This document shows positions 47,236-55,542 of a stretch of DNA of 64,000 bases, in pieces. The notes under the pieces are model-generated. The model did no database searches. It was not told the origin of the DNA and worked only from the letters and a program-made list of their open reading frames with translations. Origin of the DNA: an uncultured Hungatella sp. (GTDB lineage Bacteria; Bacillota; Clostridia; Lachnospirales; Lachnospiraceae). The stretch's first letter is position 1. Each line of letters starts with the position of its first letter. Location: contig CAJUEJ010000006.1 of the NCBI GenBank assembly GCA_910585435.1, forward strand, positions 121,603 to 185,602. Direction: 5' to 3'. A program made the translations under genes and the position numbers.

Positions 47236-48102
47236 ATGTATCTGAATTCAGGCTATTTAAACAATTCTCTCGTTGATTTTATGGATAAGACCAAGCCGCT
47301 GATTGTGGGAAGCTGCGGCACCTACCGCCTTTATACCCGCCCCAGGCTGCCCACCTACCGGCCCAAAGGAAGGCTGGATTTTCAGATTCTATATGTTTCT
47401 GCCGGGAGCGCACATTTTCATTTTGACAACCCGGAAAATGACACGGTGGTCACTGCCGGCAATATGGTGGTCTACAGGCCAAAGGAATTTCAGAAATATG
47501 AATACTACGGTGTCGATCAGACTGAAGTATACTGGGTTCATTTTACCGGGGGAAACGTGAAGAATATTCTGAGAAGCTACGGCATCAAAGATGATATGCG
47601 CGTGTTCTTTGCAGGGACCTCCCTGGAATATGAAAGAGTATTTAAAAGAATGATATCCGAGCTGCAGCGCCGTCAGACGGATTACCAGGAAATACTTGCC
47701 GTTCTGCTCCGCTACCTTTTGATTCTCATACACCGGCAGCTTACCAGGCAGCGGATCTTAAAGAATGAATATCTGGATAATGAGATGGACCAGGCGGCCC
47801 AGTATTTTAATGACAATTACAGCTCGGATTTAAACATTGAAGAATACGCTGCCTCCCGGGGTATGAGTGTCAGCTGGTTTATCCGCAATTTTAAAGAGTA
47901 CACAAAGACTACGCCCCTTCAGTACATTGTCTCCATCCGCATGTCCAACGCACAGATGCTTCTGGAGACCACCACCTACACGGTGTCTGAGATTGGGCGG
48001 ATCGTAGGGTATGACAATCCTCTGTACTTCAGCCGTATTTTTCACAAACACAAGGGGTTTTCCCCTTCCGAATACAGGAAGAAGGCCGGAAAACCGCATT
48101 AG
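47236..48102 (+). CDS. AraC-family regulator of the lac operon
   Basis: 288 residues. N-terminal cupin: YRPKGRLDFQILYVSAGSAHFHF (about 45-65), then GNMVVYRPKEFQKYEYYG and VYWVHFTGGNV, a sugar-sensing layout common in Lachnospiraceae. C-terminal HTH about 190-285 with YDNPLYFSRIFHKHKGFSPSEYR. It is divergent from lacZ and shares its control region, so it is probably the local activator. The ATG at 47236 is eight bases after AAGGAGG. A perfect hairpin covers its stop codon. Confidence 0.92.
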   Translation: MYLNSGYLNNSLVDFMDKTKPLIVGSCGTYRLYTRPRLPTYRPKGRLDFQILYVSAGSAHFHFDNPENDTVVTAGNMVVYRPKEFQKYEYYGVDQTEVYWVHFTGGNVKNILRSYGIKDDMRVFFAGTSLEYERVFKRMISELQRRQTDYQEILAVLLRYLLILIHRQLTRQRILKNEYLDNEMDQAAQYFNDNYSSDLNIEEYAASRGMSVSWFIRNFKEYTKTTPLQYIVSIRMSNAQMLLETTTYTVSEIGRIVGYDNPLYFSRIFHKHKGFSPSEYRKKAGKPH

Positions 48103-48112
48103 TTTTCCGGCC
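48084..48112. terminator. 11-bp stem-loop over the AraC stop codon
   Basis: GGCCGGAAAAC (48084-48094) pairs perfectly with GTTTTCCGGCC (48102-48112). It separates two convergent genes but lacks a T-run on either side, so termination is uncertain. Confidence 0.45.
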
Positions 48113-48121
48113 ACAGCCCCT

Positions 48122-48619
48122 TCATATAATTTGCAGCCTTTTCTCCAGTTCATGCCTAGGTAAACGTACTTTACCACCGTTCTTTTCAAGCAATTTCCAG
48201 ATACAATCCACATATTCTTCATCCTCTATATATTTGCCTCTATGTAACTGGTCAAGAATTCCAATTGTTCCCATAACCGCCACACCCTCTGCCTCTGCTG
48301 CCTTTCTAAGAGCTCCATCACCTGTCAATAGTATGAGTCCTCGAGCTTTAGCAATAGCTAACGCAATGCAATCGTACACAGAAGGCTTGATATATTTTGA
48401 TGTAAATTCCTCAACTAAGTAAAATTCTTCTTCTGTCAATTCTGTCTTCTGCAAACCTAATTGCAGTAATTCACTGCAAAGCCCTGGAGGGCTAAGTAGT
48501 TCATCCTCAACGGTCTCGTCATTCATCAAATATACATATGGAAGCAAAAACGGAAGATTCAGTCTTTCAATTTCCGCAAAGTCTAACCATACATTTGTAT
48601 CACTGCTTATATACTCCAT
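48122..48619 (-). CDS. PIN-domain protein, probable toxin-like nuclease
   Basis: 165 residues. PIN-fold acidic residues are visible: SSDTNVWLDF (first Asp), EDELLSPP, the VYDCIALAIAKARG helix, and LLTGDGALRKAA (last Asp pair), followed by VMGTIGILDQL, common in this subfamily. PIN proteins are metal-dependent RNases, usually toxins. The gene begins three bases after the XRE/peptidase gene and is surely cotranscribed with it, suggesting a toxin-antitoxin-like pair with the upstream protein as antidote or sensor (inference). Confidence 0.82.
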   Translation of the reverse strand: MEYISSDTNVWLDFAEIERLNLPFLLPYVYLMNDETVEDELLSPPGLCSELLQLGLQKTELTEEEFYLVEEFTSKYIKPSVYDCIALAIAKARGLILLTGDGALRKAAEAEGVAVMGTIGILDQLHRGKYIEDEEYVDCIWKLLEKNGGKVRLPRHELEKRLQII

Positions 48620-48622
48620 CGG

Positions 48623-49663
48623 CTATTCCTCTGCAGCAAAGCAGTGCCCAGCCACAAAATCATATGGCTGCTTTAACAGCTCCGCACCTTTCTGAACCGA
48701 TATTTCATTCTCACTTACTGCCCTGAATACAAGTTGTTCAAACAAAAACGGCACTTCAGCCTCACTCCAGGAAGGCTCCTTTTTTTTCCAGCCAGCCTGC
48801 CCTGCTTTGATATAAAAATCTTTTTCTACGTAAGTAGTTATAATATTACAAAGCGCGGCTCTCTTTACCAGCAGATACATAGAAACCCCATACTCTCTGC
48901 AGATGAAAGTCATATCCTTGCTAATCCTGGTTCTTCGAATACCAAGTTCTCTTTTTGCATCTGCTTCCGGAAAAAGGAATGCACCGCTAATGGCAGTTGC
49001 TGTCTTTTCAACTTCCTTCTCTTCCATATAATCCGGCCAGATAAAAATAACATGTGCCATTTCATGGGAAATTGTAGAGCGAATTCTTTCTGGATTCATA
49101 TGTTTGTTAAATATAATATACGGCCTCTCATTTACCATTCCGTTCATGCCTGAAAAAGCATCATTCTCCATATCCAGAGCATACACCAAAATTCCTCTGT
49201 TCTCTAAGAGCTGAACCAGATTTCCAACTGGCCCGGATGCCGAAACACCAAGATACTCTCTCATCTTTTTCGCATCTTCCTCCGGATTACCCGAAAGTAT
49301 AATTCCATGGGCCAATGGTGCCTCTGGCAGCACTTCTCCGCCTAATATATCAACTGCGGAGTAAAATCTGCCCATATATTCTTCTACATCCTCACGAATG
49401 TATTCCTGTTGGCCTGCTGCCAGTTTGCTGCCCTTACGAAACTCGCCATGGGCAAAAACAAGCTTTTCATTACGATTACCTAAAAAATCCGCAGTCTTCA
49501 CGCCAAGCGCTTTTGCCAAGGCTTTTACTGTCGTCATATCCGGTTTTCTTTCGCCGCTCTCATAATATGTGACTGCCATAGGAGTTACCCCGATTAATGA
49601 GGCGAGTTCCTTCTTTGATATATTCTTTTTTAAACGGTAATATTTCAAATTCTTGTGAAACAT
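48623..49663 (-). CDS. XRE-family regulator with ImmA/IrrE metallopeptidase domain
   Basis: 346 residues. N-terminal XRE HTH (about 5-62: KKELASLIGVTPMAVTYYESG, then TVKALAKALGV). The ImmA/IrrE peptidase domain follows, with the zinc motif HEMAH in TISHEMAHVIF at about 190-200 and a downstream glutamate. Such proteins cleave or sense repressors during stress, and related fusions act as antitoxins. The promoter upstream is bracketed by a perfect inverted repeat, so it likely autoregulates. Paired with a PIN-domain gene three bases downstream. Confidence 0.88.
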   Translation of the reverse strand: MFHKNLKYYRLKKNISKKELASLIGVTPMAVTYYESGERKPDMTTVKALAKALGVKTADFLGNRNEKLVFAHGEFRKGSKLAAGQQEYIREDVEEYMGRFYSAVDILGGEVLPEAPLAHGIILSGNPEEDAKKMREYLGVSASGPVGNLVQLLENRGILVYALDMENDAFSGMNGMVNERPYIIFNKHMNPERIRSTISHEMAHVIFIWPDYMEEKEVEKTATAISGAFLFPEADAKRELGIRRTRISKDMTFICREYGVSMYLLVKRAALCNIITTYVEKDFYIKAGQAGWKKKEPSWSEAEVPFLFEQLVFRAVSENEISVQKGAELLKQPYDFVAGHCFAAEE

Positions 49664-49675
49664 ATCATCGCCTCC

Positions 49676-49718
49676 TTCTGTTTATATTATATCATTTTGT
49701 CAAGAAAAGTAAACAGAA
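49676..49718 (-). promoter_or_regulatory. promoter with flanking operator for the XRE/PIN operon
   Basis: Minus-strand -10 TATAAT at 49691-49686. Perfect 9-bp arms TTCTGTTTA (49676-49684) and TAAACAGAA (49710-49718) bracket it, spaced about 34 bp centre to centre, overlapping the expected -35 and the transcript start. The layout suits repression by the XRE protein. Confidence 0.65.
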
Positions 49719-49911
49719 ACTTTCCCCTCTTTTTCATTCTACTTTTCGTCCATCTCCCTCTACTCCATATACTTAATGAAAAGCAGAAACATCAAAGGGC
49801 TCAAAGACTTTTCAAAAAACTTTGTATATTTGGGCAGACGGTATCGGTTTTGTAGTAAACGGGGTAACATCATTGCAGCTGCCGCGGCTGGCAACTGATG
49901 TTCACTGGTAA

Positions 49912-50619
49912 CTATTTCTTCTTTTTATAAGCATTGGGACTGCATCCCCAGTAGTTGCTGAACGCCCGGCTGAAATTTTGCCGGGTTCCGTATCCCAGAT
50001 AATCGGCGATTTCTGCAATGCTTTTATCCTCCTTAAGCATCTCCATCGCCGTCTGCATTTTCATTTCCACCACATAGGCTGAAAAGCTTTTCCCTGTCTC
50101 CTGCCTGAACAGCTTGCTGAAATAGGTGTAGCTGAGATTCAGTTCATTGGCTATTACAGCCATATTCACATCGGAATCAATATGCTCCTGCACGTATAGT
50201 CTGGCCCATTGAATCGGATTGTCCTGATTGGTTTTTATATCCTTGGGGTTTACTTTGGCAATGGCCTTTTCCAGAGCTGACTTTAACTCCTCTTTTCCGA
50301 ACGGCTTCAGCAAAAAACTTTCTACTCCCAGCTGAATGGCGCGGTGGGCATAGGGAAACCTTGCATATGCGGTGATAATAAGGGACACAACATTGGGGCT
50401 GTACTCTTTTACACGTTCAATCAGGTCTAACCCATTCATATTCCCCATCTGAATATCCGTAATCAGAATATTAATCTGGTAAAGCCTGGCATATACAAGG
50501 GCATCCTCGGCACAGTAAGCTGCTTCAATCTGCCTGACGCCGGGAAAATTCATATGTTCGATCCACTTCCTTATGCCAAGACAATTTATTTCATCATCAT
50601 CAACTATAAGAATACGCAT
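49912..50619 (-). CDS. YesN-like response regulator
   Basis: 235 residues. Receiver domain with DDDE near residues 7-10, D55 in ILITDIQMGN and lysine in LLKPFGKEE; C-terminal AraC HTH about 135-233 with SYTYFSKLFRQETGKSF and GYGTRQNFSRAFSNYWGCSPNAY. The start at 50619 follows GGGAGG; the frame is open to a TTG at 50625. Seven bases downstream of its kinase. It probably controlled an adjacent importer, of which only a truncated binding-protein gene remains upstream. Confidence 0.9.
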   Translation of the reverse strand: MRILIVDDDEINCLGIRKWIEHMNFPGVRQIEAAYCAEDALVYARLYQINILITDIQMGNMNGLDLIERVKEYSPNVVSLIITAYARFPYAHRAIQLGVESFLLKPFGKEELKSALEKAIAKVNPKDIKTNQDNPIQWARLYVQEHIDSDVNMAVIANELNLSYTYFSKLFRQETGKSFSAYVVEMKMQTAMEMLKEDKSIAEIADYLGYGTRQNFSRAFSNYWGCSPNAYKKKK

Positions 50620-50631
50620 CAGCAAACCTCC

Positions 50632-52365
50632 CTAGGTAATCATCAGGCCCTCTCCCTCTTTCAGCTTTAAAATAATACTGGTCTCTTCTTTCTCTGATTC
50701 TATAATCAGGTCAGAGTCTTCACCGTAGAGAAGCTTGATTCTGGAGTATATGTTTACCAGCCCTACTCCTCCGCCCCCCTGTCCCTTTTTTATCCTGTCC
50801 ATAATCTCCTCTGCCACCTGAGGCTCAATCATTATCCCGTCATTTTTTACGGCAACCATAAATTCATTCCCGGCTTTACTGATATGAACCTTAATATGGA
50901 GATGCCTGTTAGGAGAGAGCCCATGCTGAATGGCATTCTCGCACAGAGGCTGCAGCATAAACCGCATAAGCCTCTGCCCCGGGTCCACATCAGACAGCTC
51001 TATGTCCAGGGATATGGCATCCTTTTTTCTCATATTCATCAGCCGTATGTAATCCTGTGTACTCTCGATTTCCTGACAGACAGGTGCAAACGCTTCCCCG
51101 TTCAGGTTATAGCGGAGCAGACGCCCCAGAATAACGATCCCCTCCGATATTTTCTCCAGCTCGGTCCCCAGCTCTATGCACATCTGCATCCAGTTCAGTG
51201 TGTTAAACAGAAAATGGGGATTCATCTGGTACTGAAATGCCAGCCTCTGTGCGCTTTTCTCCTTCTTCTCATGCTCTATCAGGGAATTGGCATGGCTTCG
51301 AATCTGCTGAATCAGGACATTCAGCGCATCGACCAATGCGTTGATATCGTCATCGTCCGAATTGGGCAGTGTCACATCCATATAATTGCTTTTTGCACTC
51401 TTTGCCACATCTACAATCTGGTCAATCCTTTTATATATGGAGCAGGCAAATTTCCTGCCTGCGGTCAGCATGGCCGCTGCCGTTCCCAAAACCATAAGAA
51501 GCTGAGGCAGCGCATAGACTACTGCCTGCCATACCATGGTTCTTTTATCCAGCGCCACAATAAGCTTCATATCCAGTGCAGGTATGGGATGTGTGATATA
51601 AAGCACACCGTCTATATCATAACTGGTTTTATCACCATCAAAGGACACATCCCAGGTATCCTGCCGCGGATTTTCCCCATAAATAATCTGGTTTCCCTGG
51701 GTAACAAACAATTTTCCGTCTATTTCCGCAGTGGATACCGCTTCCAGAAAACGGTTCTTCTGCACACCGCATTTAATAACTCCCAGACGTCCTGAAATAC
51801 TGTCAGTAATCAATCGGTAATAGCTTAACATCGTCTGCCTGTTATAATCAGATACCATGGTACTTTTTGGATACATATACTCCTCGCCTGTCCAGCCGCT
51901 GATCTTTCCGGTGGACATAAACTGCTGATAGCCTTCCATTTCCATGGCACTGGCCGTATGCAAAAGATACCAATAGCTGACAAGCACCGATTCTCTGTCG
52001 GAAAAAATCACGATATCTCCGCCCAGCCGCGACAAAATCGCCTCTCTTTGTGCTATCAGCTCCTGGATTTTAAATACCTGGAGAATCTGCTCACTGTATG
52101 CCCCTTCCTGGCTTTTTAAGCAGGAAGTAACGGTTTTATCATAGCTCATCAGCTGGATCACATTCTCCACCAGCTTCCTGTTGTCCTCCACAGACACGGA
52201 TATGGCATCTAAAATCGCCTTGTTGGTGGACAAAGTCAGATCATAATACCTCATATAAAATGTCCTGTACAAAAGAACCGATAAAAAGAATGTGGGTATA
52301 ATCACAACGACAACCAGGCTTTTTACCATCCCTCTGATAGTTGCTTTTTTCTTAAATCCTGCCAT
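50632..52365 (-). CDS. YesM-like sensor histidine kinase
   Basis: 577 residues. Membrane helices at about 15-33 and 281-298 enclose an extracytoplasmic sensor. The HAMP-like segment is followed by His_kinase with the phospho-histidine in YQMNPHFLFNTLNWM and an ATPase domain (CENAIQHGL, GVGLVNIYSRIKLLYG). The ATG at 52365 follows GGGGAAAG; the frame is open to a TTG at 52380. Pairs with the YesN gene downstream. Confidence 0.9.
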   Translation of the reverse strand: MAGFKKKATIRGMVKSLVVVVIIPTFFLSVLLYRTFYMRYYDLTLSTNKAILDAISVSVEDNRKLVENVIQLMSYDKTVTSCLKSQEGAYSEQILQVFKIQELIAQREAILSRLGGDIVIFSDRESVLVSYWYLLHTASAMEMEGYQQFMSTGKISGWTGEEYMYPKSTMVSDYNRQTMLSYYRLITDSISGRLGVIKCGVQKNRFLEAVSTAEIDGKLFVTQGNQIIYGENPRQDTWDVSFDGDKTSYDIDGVLYITHPIPALDMKLIVALDKRTMVWQAVVYALPQLLMVLGTAAAMLTAGRKFACSIYKRIDQIVDVAKSAKSNYMDVTLPNSDDDDINALVDALNVLIQQIRSHANSLIEHEKKEKSAQRLAFQYQMNPHFLFNTLNWMQMCIELGTELEKISEGIVILGRLLRYNLNGEAFAPVCQEIESTQDYIRLMNMRKKDAISLDIELSDVDPGQRLMRFMLQPLCENAIQHGLSPNRHLHIKVHISKAGNEFMVAVKNDGIMIEPQVAEEIMDRIKKGQGGGGVGLVNIYSRIKLLYGEDSDLIIESEKEETSIILKLKEGEGLMIT

Positions 52366-52502
52366 TGAAGCTTTCCCCAATGCTAATTTCTATACAAATT
52401 TTTTACTGCACAAGAAGCTCTCCTTCTTTGCAATACAAAATAATTTTATCATACAACAGATTTTCCATAAAACGGAACCTCCAGGTCAGATATCCGCCAT
52501 AG

Positions 52503-52608
52503 AGCGTGTCTGAAAATTCATTCCCGCTGGCCGCGCCTTCCGCTTCGCGATATAAATCTCCCGCCAATCGGAAGGCACAGCAGACGGGAAGCAATTTTCA
52601 GACACGCT
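52503..52608. repeat. 106-bp palindromic (MITE/REP-like) element
   Basis: Perfect 16-bp terminal inverted repeats (AGCGTGTCTGAAAATT at 52503-52518; complement at 52593-52608) enclose further paired blocks: TTCCCG with CGGGAA, and GCCTTCCG with CGGAAGGC. The whole unit folds as one long hairpin. It ends exactly at the base before the stop codon of the truncated binding-protein gene. No coding capacity; it looks like a non-autonomous mobile repeat. No second copy was noticed in this window. Confidence 0.7.
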
Positions 52609-53598
52609 TTAATCTGCAAATGTATAATCGGTTCCGAACTGTTTATTATAAGCTGCCAGCTGGGCCTGACGCTCTGTCTCGCCGCCCATGCTCAGATATT
52701 CACTGACGTATGCATCCCACTCCGTATCAATATCTTTTTCTCCCAGAATGAACGCCAGCATATTCTGGGTAAAATAGCTGTCCAGCTCCGCGTGGTTCTC
52801 AACGTACTCATCTGTAAGCAGCATACAGAACAAATCCTCACGGTATGGTTCCGTATATCGCATGTCAGAGCTTGCGGCAAGCAAATCATATTCATAGGTG
52901 CCTGCCAGCTTAAAGGTCTGGGCATTCAGATCCTCATGATACAGAATCTTAAAAGCCTCCATATCCGTGGTCTCATATTTTCCTGATTTTGACTTATTGT
53001 CATTGAAGCCCCAATACCATGTGGTCTGGTTGTTGGCCTCATCCCAGTCAAAGAATTCTCCCTCAATCCCATATTGCAGGACACGGAACCCGTAATCGCT
53101 GGCCTGGAAATCCATGTATTTCATGGCGGCGGCAATCTCTTCCTCTGTACACAGATAGCTGATTCCCACCACCTGAGAAAATGGTGCGGAATAAAGGTTT
53201 CCGCTTTTTCCTCCCTCTCCTACAGGGGGAAGAATCGGGATGACGACCGCATCCGGCTGAAGGGAGCCGAAGTCAAATCTGGAATACGCATTAAAGCCGT
53301 GAGACCACCATGCGGAGAGGATTCCCATCTCATTGCGCCCCCATTTCGCCATGGCCTGCTCATAGGTACAGGTAAACAGCTCCGGATATGCATCCCCAAG
53401 ATACGGCGCCAGATCCGCCCATGCGCCGGTCTTGGCATAGTCCATACATACACTGTAATCGCACCAGACAATATCCGGCATGTCATTGGATGAAATATAC
53501 AGTGCCAGCTGCTGATTGAAATTAGCCGCATCCCCCTGAATCAGGTTGATATCAATGCCCAGCGTGTCCCGGATATCCTTCCCCGGCCCCCGTGCCTA
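52609..53598 (-). pseudogene. 5'-truncated extracellular solute-binding protein
   Basis: The open frame covers about 325 residues of a family-1 sugar-binding protein (LGIDINLIQGDAANFNQQL, SSNDMPDIVWCDY, EEEIAAAMKYMDFQASDYG) and has a natural-looking C-terminus. It lacks a start codon, signal peptide and the first ~60 residues: in-frame TAG lies just upstream, and the 5' side instead carries the start of another gene. It was probably the binding protein of a lost importer linked to the YesMN pair downstream. Confidence 0.8.
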
Positions 53599-53614
53599 AA
53601 AACACTAACTTCAT
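53552..53614 (-). pseudogene. 5' fragment of an MBL-fold hydrolase gene fused to the truncated binding protein
   Basis: ATG at 53614, preceded by GGGGTGAAG, encodes MKLVFLGTGAGEGYPG, the typical N-terminus of PhnP-like MBL-fold hydrolases, then runs into binding-protein DNA out of frame and stops after 20 codons. It marks a deletion or recombination junction near 53580-53598. Confidence 0.6.
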
Positions 53615-53823
53615 TTGCTTCACCCCGCTTTGTTTTTACTTTTTGTTTTTGTTTCTTTTTTCACTTCTATTCTATAAATTTCACCCGTCTGATTCAATAT
53701 CAGCAGTTATGGTTTTTGTATCATCAGTTGCTGTCTGGGTCTTGTCTTTGTTCACAGGACACAATTTGTCGAGAGCCGGGCGCACCCTATGAAAAAAGAA
53801 GAAGCCTGGGACGCAATTTCCTT

Positions 53824-53882
53824 AAAAAAATACGCGTTGCTTATTCGCCATGGCACATTGCCACTGAATACGCAACGCGTAT
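53824..53882 (-). terminator. intrinsic terminator after the alpha/beta-hydrolase remnant
   Basis: In minus sense ATACGCGTTGC (53882-53872) pairs with GCAACGCGTAT (53840-53830) over 31 bases, followed by a T7 run. It would have ended the hydrolase gene whose tail lies just upstream. Confidence 0.65.
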
Positions 53883-53892
53883 AATTTGCTTC

Positions 53893-53985
53893 CTATTTAA
53901 TTTCCTCTAGGAACTCCAAAATCAGTTTGTTTATCTCTTTCCCCTGCTCCATCACAAAATGGGGGCTGTGTCCTCTGCACCTGCC
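53893..53985 (-). pseudogene. C-terminal remnant of an alpha/beta hydrolase
   Basis: About 30 codons ending in TAG at 53895-53893 encode a peptide with GHSPHFVMEQGKEINKLILE, matching the last helix and catalytic-histidine loop (GHxPH) of alpha/beta hydrolases. Nothing more of the gene is seen; the retron RT gene begins 15-25 bases upstream. It may mark where the accessory DNA joined the chromosome. Confidence 0.55.
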
Positions 53986-54009
53986 TTGGCGGCTGATCCT
54001 CCGTCCTGT

Positions 54010-54999
54010 TCACCACCGTATACTGTCCAGCTGTTTTAAAAAATACTCGCCGGTTTCAGGTTCAACCATTTTTATGTAATAGGCTTTTCCATACAGATAC
54101 TCTTTAAAATTAACACGTTTCTCAGATGCCGTATTCTCCAGATGTGTTGAAACACCGAATTTTTTACAATAATAAATTTCCTGCTTCAGTTTTCTTTTAA
54201 ATTTCTTTGGAATTCTTAAACTGTCCTCCTTAACCAGCAGACCGGTAATCAGCTTTCTCTCATTCTCTTTATACATCCTTGTCTTATTACTGTTTACAGA
54301 AAAACCGTATTTCTCTATGGTTCTCTCTATGACAGGAATCAGAAAACACAGATCCGCATCCGCTGAAAACGTCATATCATCTGCATAACGTGTGTATGTC
54401 AGCCCGCAGTCCCGGGATATCTGCAGCAATTCATGATCCATATCCCGGCATATGAGATTGGCCAGACAGGGGCTTGAAGGCGCTCCCTGGGGCAAGCGTC
54501 CTTCAAAGCAGCAGATCTGGGCAAGCCTGGCCGCCGCAGATTTCGAATATCCTATATCCTTAAAGGCTCTGACTACCTGCTCCTCTTTAATGGAAGGAAA
54601 AAAATCCTGAATGTCCATGGTGAGGCTGTATTTCTTTCCTATATGCTTTTTTGCATTGGTGACTATAGATTTCCCGGCCACAAACCCATGACAGCATTCA
54701 TTTAAGGGTATGTGCTTCAAGATCGCGTCCAGAATCCATCTTTGCCGCAGCTTCAGCCTCCGGCTGGGAGCCGTGATTTCTCTTTCCTTACTTCTCCCGC
54801 GTATATAAAAAGTATTGTAGCAGGGAAACTTTATTTCTGCCATCTGCAATATTTTGTCTGCATGTTGCCTGTCAAAAATAACAGGCAGATTTTTATTCAA
54901 TAAATGTTCAGCGTAATCAACACATGCCTGTATATATGACGGCTCATATATATCTTTCGTCCCATCCTGCAGGCGTTTAATGTAATCTGTTTTCATCAT
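54010..54999 (-). CDS. retron-type reverse transcriptase
   Basis: 329 residues, the usual retron RT size. Motifs in order: NAKKH (the retron-specific NAxxH, about 114-118), MDIQDFFPSI, GRLPQGAPSSPCLANL, the catalytic YADD at 205-208 in TYTRYADDMTFS, and the VTG-like LITGLLV. It copies part of the adjacent structured RNA into branched msDNA. No maturase or HNH domain, so it is not a group II intron protein. Weak AGG site before ATGATG. The msr-msd RNA lies immediately upstream, and winged-helix and phosphoribosyltransferase genes upstream of that. Confidence 0.95.
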   Translation of the reverse strand: MMKTDYIKRLQDGTKDIYEPSYIQACVDYAEHLLNKNLPVIFDRQHADKILQMAEIKFPCYNTFYIRGRSKEREITAPSRRLKLRQRWILDAILKHIPLNECCHGFVAGKSIVTNAKKHIGKKYSLTMDIQDFFPSIKEEQVVRAFKDIGYSKSAAARLAQICCFEGRLPQGAPSSPCLANLICRDMDHELLQISRDCGLTYTRYADDMTFSADADLCFLIPVIERTIEKYGFSVNSNKTRMYKENERKLITGLLVKEDSLRIPKKFKRKLKQEIYYCKKFGVSTHLENTASEKRVNFKEYLYGKAYYIKMVEPETGEYFLKQLDSIRW

Positions 55000-55014
55000 A
55001 AGTTTTACCTGAAT

Positions 55015-55169
55015 AAAAAGAGTAACTGCTTAATAATTCCCAGTTCCGTCACAATAGCGGATGCAGAGCGGGTTGTAAGAGAACGCAGCGAACGAGCAAC
55101 CCGCTCTGCATCCGCTGTTAGTGCCCTTACTTAGGGAGGCGAATGCACCTCAATCCAGTTACTCCTCCC
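55015..55169 (-). ncRNA. retron msr-msd RNA
   Basis: In transcript order: a1 GAGTAACTG (55164-55156); a small stem GAGGTG/CGCCTC (55151-55136); a short stem with loop AAGTA (55136-55124); the msd stem, a perfect 20-bp hairpin (55116-55097 with 55075-55056) with a 21-base loop; and a2 CAGTTACTC (55028-55020). a1 and a2 pair perfectly over 9 bases and over 14 if GU pairs are allowed (to 55169 and 55015). This is the canonical retron layout. The branching G should be right after a1. Confidence 0.85.
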
Positions 55170-55172
55170 ATT

Positions 55173-55181
55173 ATCATACCA
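55173..55181 (-). promoter_or_regulatory. extended -10 promoter of the retron RNA
   Basis: TGGTATGAT in minus sense (55181-55173) fits the TGnTATAAT extended -10 and places the transcript start at the GGGAGG that opens a1. No good -35 is seen, as usual with extended -10 promoters. Confidence 0.55.
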
Positions 55182-55242
55182 CTTATTTCCTGATAATACC
55201 ATACCCTTTATTTATTTTGAAACTTTCTCTTTTTCAATGCAC

Positions 55243-55542
55243 TCATGTTTCAAAATTCTTCGGAATATATAAAAAATCCCAGCTGAATTTTTCATTCCTG
55301 TTACTTTTTGTCTGGCTTGTATGGTCGGAAAACTCCAGCCAGCTTGCGGCTTTATATGGCTGGCCCATGGGAGTAAGGTAAAACCCGTCATTTTCCCATC
55401 GGATATATCCCTCCTGGCTAAGCATCTCCAGCCACTCTGTTATCTGACGCGATGATACATGGAACTCATTCTCCAATAAAACATAATCCACTGTATGATA
55501 TACATCCAGATATGCTAAAAGCAATGTCAAGTATGGCTTCAT
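55243..55542 (-). CDS. retron-associated winged-helix protein
   Basis: 99 residues. Residues about 5-65 look like a winged helix: LLENEFHVSSRQITEWLEMLSQEGYI is a helix-turn-helix followed by the wing WENDGFYLTPMGQPY. The tail is polar. Its ATG overlaps the stop of the phosphoribosyltransferase gene (ATGA), and the retron RNA follows. In retron type III systems (recalled from the published retron classification) a PRTase and a DNA-binding winged-helix protein accompany the RT; this gene fills the second role. Confidence 0.7.
   Translation of the reverse strand: MKPYLTLLLAYLDVYHTVDYVLLENEFHVSSRQITEWLEMLSQEGYIRWENDGFYLTPMGQPYKAASWLEFSDHTSQTKSNRNEKFSWDFLYIPKNFET

Noticed and set aside
54010..54999. 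RT belonging to a group II intron or diversity-generating retroelement
   Set aside because: It lacks maturase and endonuclease domains and any VR/TR repeat, and has the NAxxH and VTG motifs of retron RTs.
55056..55116. The 20-bp hairpin could be a transcription terminator between the winged-helix and RT genes
   Set aside because: No T-run follows, and it is bracketed by complementary a1/a2 segments next to a retron RT, which fits an msd stem instead.
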